Shown piece by piece: positions 5,909 to 8,719 of a DNA stretch of 8,719 nucleotides. How positions within the stretch are numbered: position 1 is the stretch's first letter; every line of letters begins with the position of its first letter. Made by a program: the position numbers and the translations under genes. Below the pieces are notes generated by a model. The model saw only the letters and a list, made by a program, of their open reading frames with translations. It was not told the DNA's origin and ran no database searches. Origin of the DNA: Rickettsiales bacterium (lineage in GTDB: Bacteria > Pseudomonadota > Alphaproteobacteria > Rickettsiales > UBA1997); contig CANEUK010000051.1 in the NCBI GenBank assembly GCA_947441695.1, forward strand, positions 1 through 8,719. The letters are read 5' to 3'.

Positions 5909-8014
5909 TTATCGCGATTTTTCTTTTTGCTTTTGCGCGCTTTCTTCGTTAGCTAAATTATACGAGCTGGTCACTTTAAAAATACTTGAAGCTTTTTGTT
6001 GATCTTGTTTTTGCTCTTCGATGCTACTTTTTTGCATGCTTTTGTAAAGCGCGTAAGATGACGCCGCAAGCACCAATCCAACCGCAACCATTTCTTCAGC
6101 TGAAAGTGATTTATCATAACCCATGCGACGATTAGTTTTTTGAACATTATTATGCAAAAATTCTGCATCTTTAACATGATGATAGATTTCTTTAAGCTCG
6201 TCTCCTAAAGGCTGATCTTGGCGACCTTGAAATTTGTTAAAATAATCTACAACTTCTTTTTCAAATCCTAACATCATTAAGCCCATCGCTGCTTCGGCAT
6301 GTCTTTTGGTGTTTCCCGTTCCACCTTTTCCATAACTAATAATTCCGCCTTCGGCAATTTTGGCAAACTCTGTTGAGTTTTTTGCATTAACTGCTCGCGG
6401 GCAGCCATAAGTTGAAAGAATACCGATTAAGTCATCGCCAAAAATTCTTCTAGTGTTGGCAATAGTGTTCAAAAAATAAGTTGGGTTATATTCTTCCGAG
6501 CCCGTATTACCACCGCCAGTGATGCGAACCACAACATGATTGTCATTTTGGGCAATCATTGTCCAATGGCTATTGGTGATAGCGATTTCGCCAGTTGAGC
6601 CATATTTTTCGATGATTCTTTTTATTCTGTCGGTTTTTTTGAAAACGGCATTTATTGAAACACCAGTAGCTGTTGTAATATCGTTATTGAGCGGCTTTTG
6701 TAAGCCAAAACTATCCTCAACTTTATTAACTAAATTTCTTAATCTTGAACCGCTCAAAAACCTAGTTGGCGCATCTCTGTCAAACTCATAATCTACTTTG
6801 TAGCCACCAGTAAAATGGAGCTTGTCGGCATAAAAATATTTATCATCTTTTGTCATCACTCCAGCTATACGGGCGTTGCCATCTTTGTTTTTGGCAAGCA
6901 TTATTCTATTTACTTCTTGACCTTCTAACCAAGTTGCACCTTGGCTTTGTGCAAATTGACGATTGGTTTCATGGTCATCGAATTTTATGTGAGTATCGCC
7001 AGGATATTTCCAAGCACTTTGAATTTCATCGCTTTTGAAGAAAAAATTTATCTCTTCTCGGGTTAGTTTTTCAGGATTTATTCCAGCTCTTTGAAATGAT
7101 TCGTTTTCGTGTTCAACTTCTTTACTGTTTTGCTCGGTAAACGTGACATGAATTGAGGCTGAATTTTTAATCGATCTTTCAACTCCGCCGCTAATATCTA
7201 AGCCAGATTCTTTTTCAACAACTCGCATTATTTCTTGCGATAAAACAGACTCCATGCGGTTAATGTCGTGCTCGTTTAGTTGTCCGTTGCGTTTTTTATA
7301 TTCTTGCTTCAGCCAGTTTAATTCATTGCCAAAATAAATTTTCAGTTTCTTTGGATCGATGGTAAATTTTACGTCAATTTTTTTGTAATCAGAGTCTAAA
7401 ACATCTTCCAAGTTTGCGCCTAAAAGCTGCCTTACAATTAAAATTGGCAACAGTGCGTGACCAGTCAAAGTTTCATCAGCATTTAAAGCGTTTCCGTGTC
7501 TAGCATGAGATTGTTTTGCAGAATGATTAACGTTGGATTCTTTGTAATCTCGAGTGAGATAAATGACATCTTCAAGCCTATCTCTAACTCTGGCAATTAT
7601 TTTTGACATAACCACCTGATCTTCTGCCGCTGGACCGCCGACGCATATCATTGTTTCTTTATCTTTTTCCGCCTCGAAATCTCTAGTGTATTTTGGAAAG
7701 TCTCTAATATCTGAAATTTTAACCTTAATCGATCTAATCTCTTCAGTTGAATGAGGTGGTTGAGAAAAAATTTTATCTTCAAAAAAAGTTAGATTTTTTG
7801 CTGTATTACCAGAACCAAAAACGCTTCTTGCTATGTCTATGGTTTTTTGATCAGAGGTAAATTTACCCTTCATATCTCTTCTTCTAGCAAATTCATTTTC
7901 ATGAACTGTCAAAAATTCACCAACACTTGGTAGGTCGTATTTTCCTCTCAAACGATCAACGGGGTTTTGAACTCCTTTTGCGGTTCTTAAAATCCCGCCA
8001 ATTATGCTACGCAT
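5909..8014 (-). CDS. Divergent DadA-like (DAO-superfamily) FAD-dependent oxidoreductase-related protein with C-terminal membrane anchor
   Basis: A 701-residue protein from the ATG at 8014; an in-frame TTG at 8086 would add 24 basic residues. Numbering below is from the ATG. The core resembles D-amino-acid dehydrogenase/oxidase proteins. A Rossmann start, MICVGGPAAE (122-131), is followed about 20 residues later by VIYLTRD (150-156), the place of the acidic FAD-ribose ligand. YPGDTHIKFDD (337-347), GATWLEGQEVNRI (359-371), a YADKLHFTGGY strand (395-405), a STYGCPRAV segment (534-542) and ISYGKGGTGNT (559-569) follow DadA in order. Oddities are a GGPAAE loop in place of GxGxxG, roughly 100 leading residues, a charged insertion near 200-310, and a tail with a hydrophobic segment (642-656, VAVGLVLAASSYALY) followed by a Gln/Lys/Glu-rich end. 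If FAD binds, the enzyme would oxidise an amine or amino acid at the membrane; that is inference. It is the first gene of a probable two-gene unit with the LysR gene. DadA relatives are usually near 420 residues. Confidence 0.6.
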   Translation of the reverse strand: MRSIIGGILRTAKGVQNPVDRLRGKYDLPSVGEFLTVHENEFARRRDMKGKFTSDQKTIDIARSVFGSGNTAKNLTFFEDKIFSQPPHSTEEIRSIKVKISDIRDFPKYTRDFEAEKDKETMICVGGPAAEDQVVMSKIIARVRDRLEDVIYLTRDYKESNVNHSAKQSHARHGNALNADETLTGHALLPILIVRQLLGANLEDVLDSDYKKIDVKFTIDPKKLKIYFGNELNWLKQEYKKRNGQLNEHDINRMESVLSQEIMRVVEKESGLDISGGVERSIKNSASIHVTFTEQNSKEVEHENESFQRAGINPEKLTREEINFFFKSDEIQSAWKYPGDTHIKFDDHETNRQFAQSQGATWLEGQEVNRIMLAKNKDGNARIAGVMTKDDKYFYADKLHFTGGYKVDYEFDRDAPTRFLSGSRLRNLVNKVEDSFGLQKPLNNDITTATGVSINAVFKKTDRIKRIIEKYGSTGEIAITNSHWTMIAQNDNHVVVRITGGGNTGSEEYNPTYFLNTIANTRRIFGDDLIGILSTYGCPRAVNAKNSTEFAKIAEGGIISYGKGGTGNTKRHAEAAMGLMMLGFEKEVVDYFNKFQGRQDQPLGDELKEIYHHVKDAEFLHNNVQKTNRRMGYDKSLSAEEMVAVGLVLAASSYALYKSMQKSSIEEQKQDQQKASSIFKVTSSYNLANEESAQKQKEKSR

Positions 8015-8182
8015 CTCTTTTTTCAATTTTTTATTTTTTAGTGAAGACGTGAGGATGATTTTTATTTTTAGAACATAATTTTTCAAAAAATAGGAAGTAT
8101 AATCGCACCCTAAAATCTTTAAAACATTGGTTTTGTAAGACTATAAATCCCAAAATAAGACATTATTTTTAGTAAATATCTT
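8015..8182. promoter_or_regulatory. Divergent intergenic region with candidate promoters
   Basis: AT-rich gap between the minus-strand DadA-like gene and the plus-strand HisKA protein. A perfect plus-strand -10 hexamer, TATAAT, lies at 8098-8103, and the overlapping minus-strand TATACT (8101-8096) could serve the DadA-like gene; neither has a good -35 box. A second plus-strand option is TATAAA at 8142-8147, with TTAAAA at 8119-8124 after a 17-base spacer. This would give a leader of about 30 bases before the TTG at 8183. No operator palindrome for the LysR protein (T-N11-A type) was convincing. Confidence 0.3.
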
Positions 8183-8626
8183 TTGTTTTATTCTGTTTGT
8201 AGAAAAACAAAATTCTTTTTTTTAAAACAATTAAGCAAATTAGATTACTCTAAATTTCGCTCAAAGAAACATGATAAACTAGTCTTTGATTCCATTAACA
8301 AAAATCACATGGCTTTTATGAAACATTCACACTCATTAGAAAGAAAAGAAATTTTACCGACCGAATTTCTTTTAGCCATAGTTCACGAGCTAAAAACCCC
8401 AATTCTTTCTATTTTGGGGCTTGCTGATTTGTTGAAAGATGAACTTAAAACCATCAAAACCAACAACAATTTTAATATCAGTGAATTTAGCCAAGAATTT
8501 AACGAATATGTTCAAGATATAAGTTTGGTTGCAACTGAAATGAATGAGCTGGTTGGCGATATTATTGATGTTAAGGAAGCTCTGAAAAACCCAGAAATTC
8601 CTCACCAAGCAACTGAGAATTTTTAG
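8183..8626 (+). CDS. Stand-alone histidine-kinase phosphoacceptor (HisKA/DHp) domain protein
   Basis: At most 147 residues from the TTG at 8183, or 105 from the ATG at 8309. The longer form is preferred only because the frame stays open upstream for 50 codons, which is unlikely by chance in such AT-rich DNA. The H-box EFLLAIVHELKTPILSILG (61-79) has the phosphoacceptor His68, the following Glu69 and the conserved T-P. A second helix (about 103-134) ends in LVGDIIDV, completing the two-helix dimerisation domain. The protein then stops; no N, G1 or G2 boxes of the ATPase domain are present. Reading the other plus frames to the window end does not restore them. There is no transmembrane segment, so it should be cytoplasmic. 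It could be a truncated kinase remnant, or a working phosphotransfer or dimerisation partner for another kinase. The domain call is firm; the status of the gene is open. Confidence 0.7.
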   Translation: MFYSVCRKTKFFFLKQLSKLDYSKFRSKKHDKLVFDSINKNHMAFMKHSHSLERKEILPTEFLLAIVHELKTPILSILGLADLLKDELKTIKTNNNFNISEFSQEFNEYVQDISLVATEMNELVGDIIDVKEALKNPEIPHQATENF

Positions 8627-8719
8627 ATTTTTCAAATCCAAAAAAATTCCCTTAGTTTTTACCGTAATTTCTCGCAAAATCAGCCAATATTTTAGCCAAC
8701 CTATGTTACTTTTGTGACT

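Noticed and set aside
8015..8086. A 24-residue N-terminal extension of the DadA-like protein from a TTG at 8086.
   Set aside because: The added residues are only Lys/Ile/Leu-rich, and the region has promoter-like character; the ATG at 8014 is simpler, though not proven.
8617..8650. AT-only inverted repeat over the stop of the HisKA protein as a terminator.
   Set aside because: The arms are only A/T runs with almost no G-C pairs, and no clean T-run follows.
8390..8719. A minus-strand reading frame opposite the HisKA protein, open to the window end.
   Set aside because: It lies almost wholly antisense to a recognisable H-box domain, its translation shows no motif, and long antisense frames are common in AT-rich coding DNA. 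The unmatched last 90 bases leave a small chance that it is the end of a real gene.

Overview
The window is a strongly AT-rich bacterial segment with short intergenic gaps. It looks like an alphaproteobacterium, quite possibly a host-associated, Rickettsiales-like lineage. Three things suggest this. The AddB is of the alphaproteobacterial type, with no Fe-S cysteine ahead of its nuclease domain. The M16 peptidase is of the mitochondrial-processing-peptidase kind. Small palindromic repeats sit beside and possibly inside genes, as palindromic elements do in Rickettsia and Wolbachia. The taxonomic placement is inference from these features. No tRNA, rRNA, CRISPR array, insertion sequence or replication origin was seen.

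Plus strand, 1-2952: the window opens inside addB (helicase-nuclease subunit of double-strand break repair). addB is followed closely by truA (tRNA pseudouridine synthase I) and then a small zinc-ribbon/membrane protein. Both gaps around truA hold copies of what appears to be one imperfect palindromic repeat (about 1755-1828 and 2600-2690). The first copy is in frame with truA and either extends its N-terminus or covers its start codon.

Plus strand, 3030-4963: a YajG-like outer-membrane lipoprotein and a complete M16 metallopeptidase, ending in a clear intrinsic terminator at 4942-4963. That terminator separates the plus-strand block from a convergent minus-strand block.

Minus strand, 8014-4984: a large, divergent protein related to FAD-dependent D-amino-acid dehydrogenases (DadA/DAO superfamily) is transcribed first. 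A LysR-family regulator follows 28 bases later, probably on the same transcript. The DadA-like protein is much longer than its relatives. Its dinucleotide-binding loop is degenerate, it has an insertion in the middle, and its C-terminus carries a membrane-anchor-like segment.

Plus strand, 8183-8626: a short protein that is essentially only the dimerisation/phosphoacceptor (HisKA) domain of a histidine kinase, with no ATPase domain. It diverges from the DadA-like gene across an AT-rich gap with overlapping promoter-like hexamers. The last 93 bases (8627-8719) hold nothing I can identify.

Most genes are ordinary housekeeping or envelope genes. The unusual items are the repeat pair flanking truA, the DadA-like/LysR unit and the stand-alone phosphoacceptor protein.
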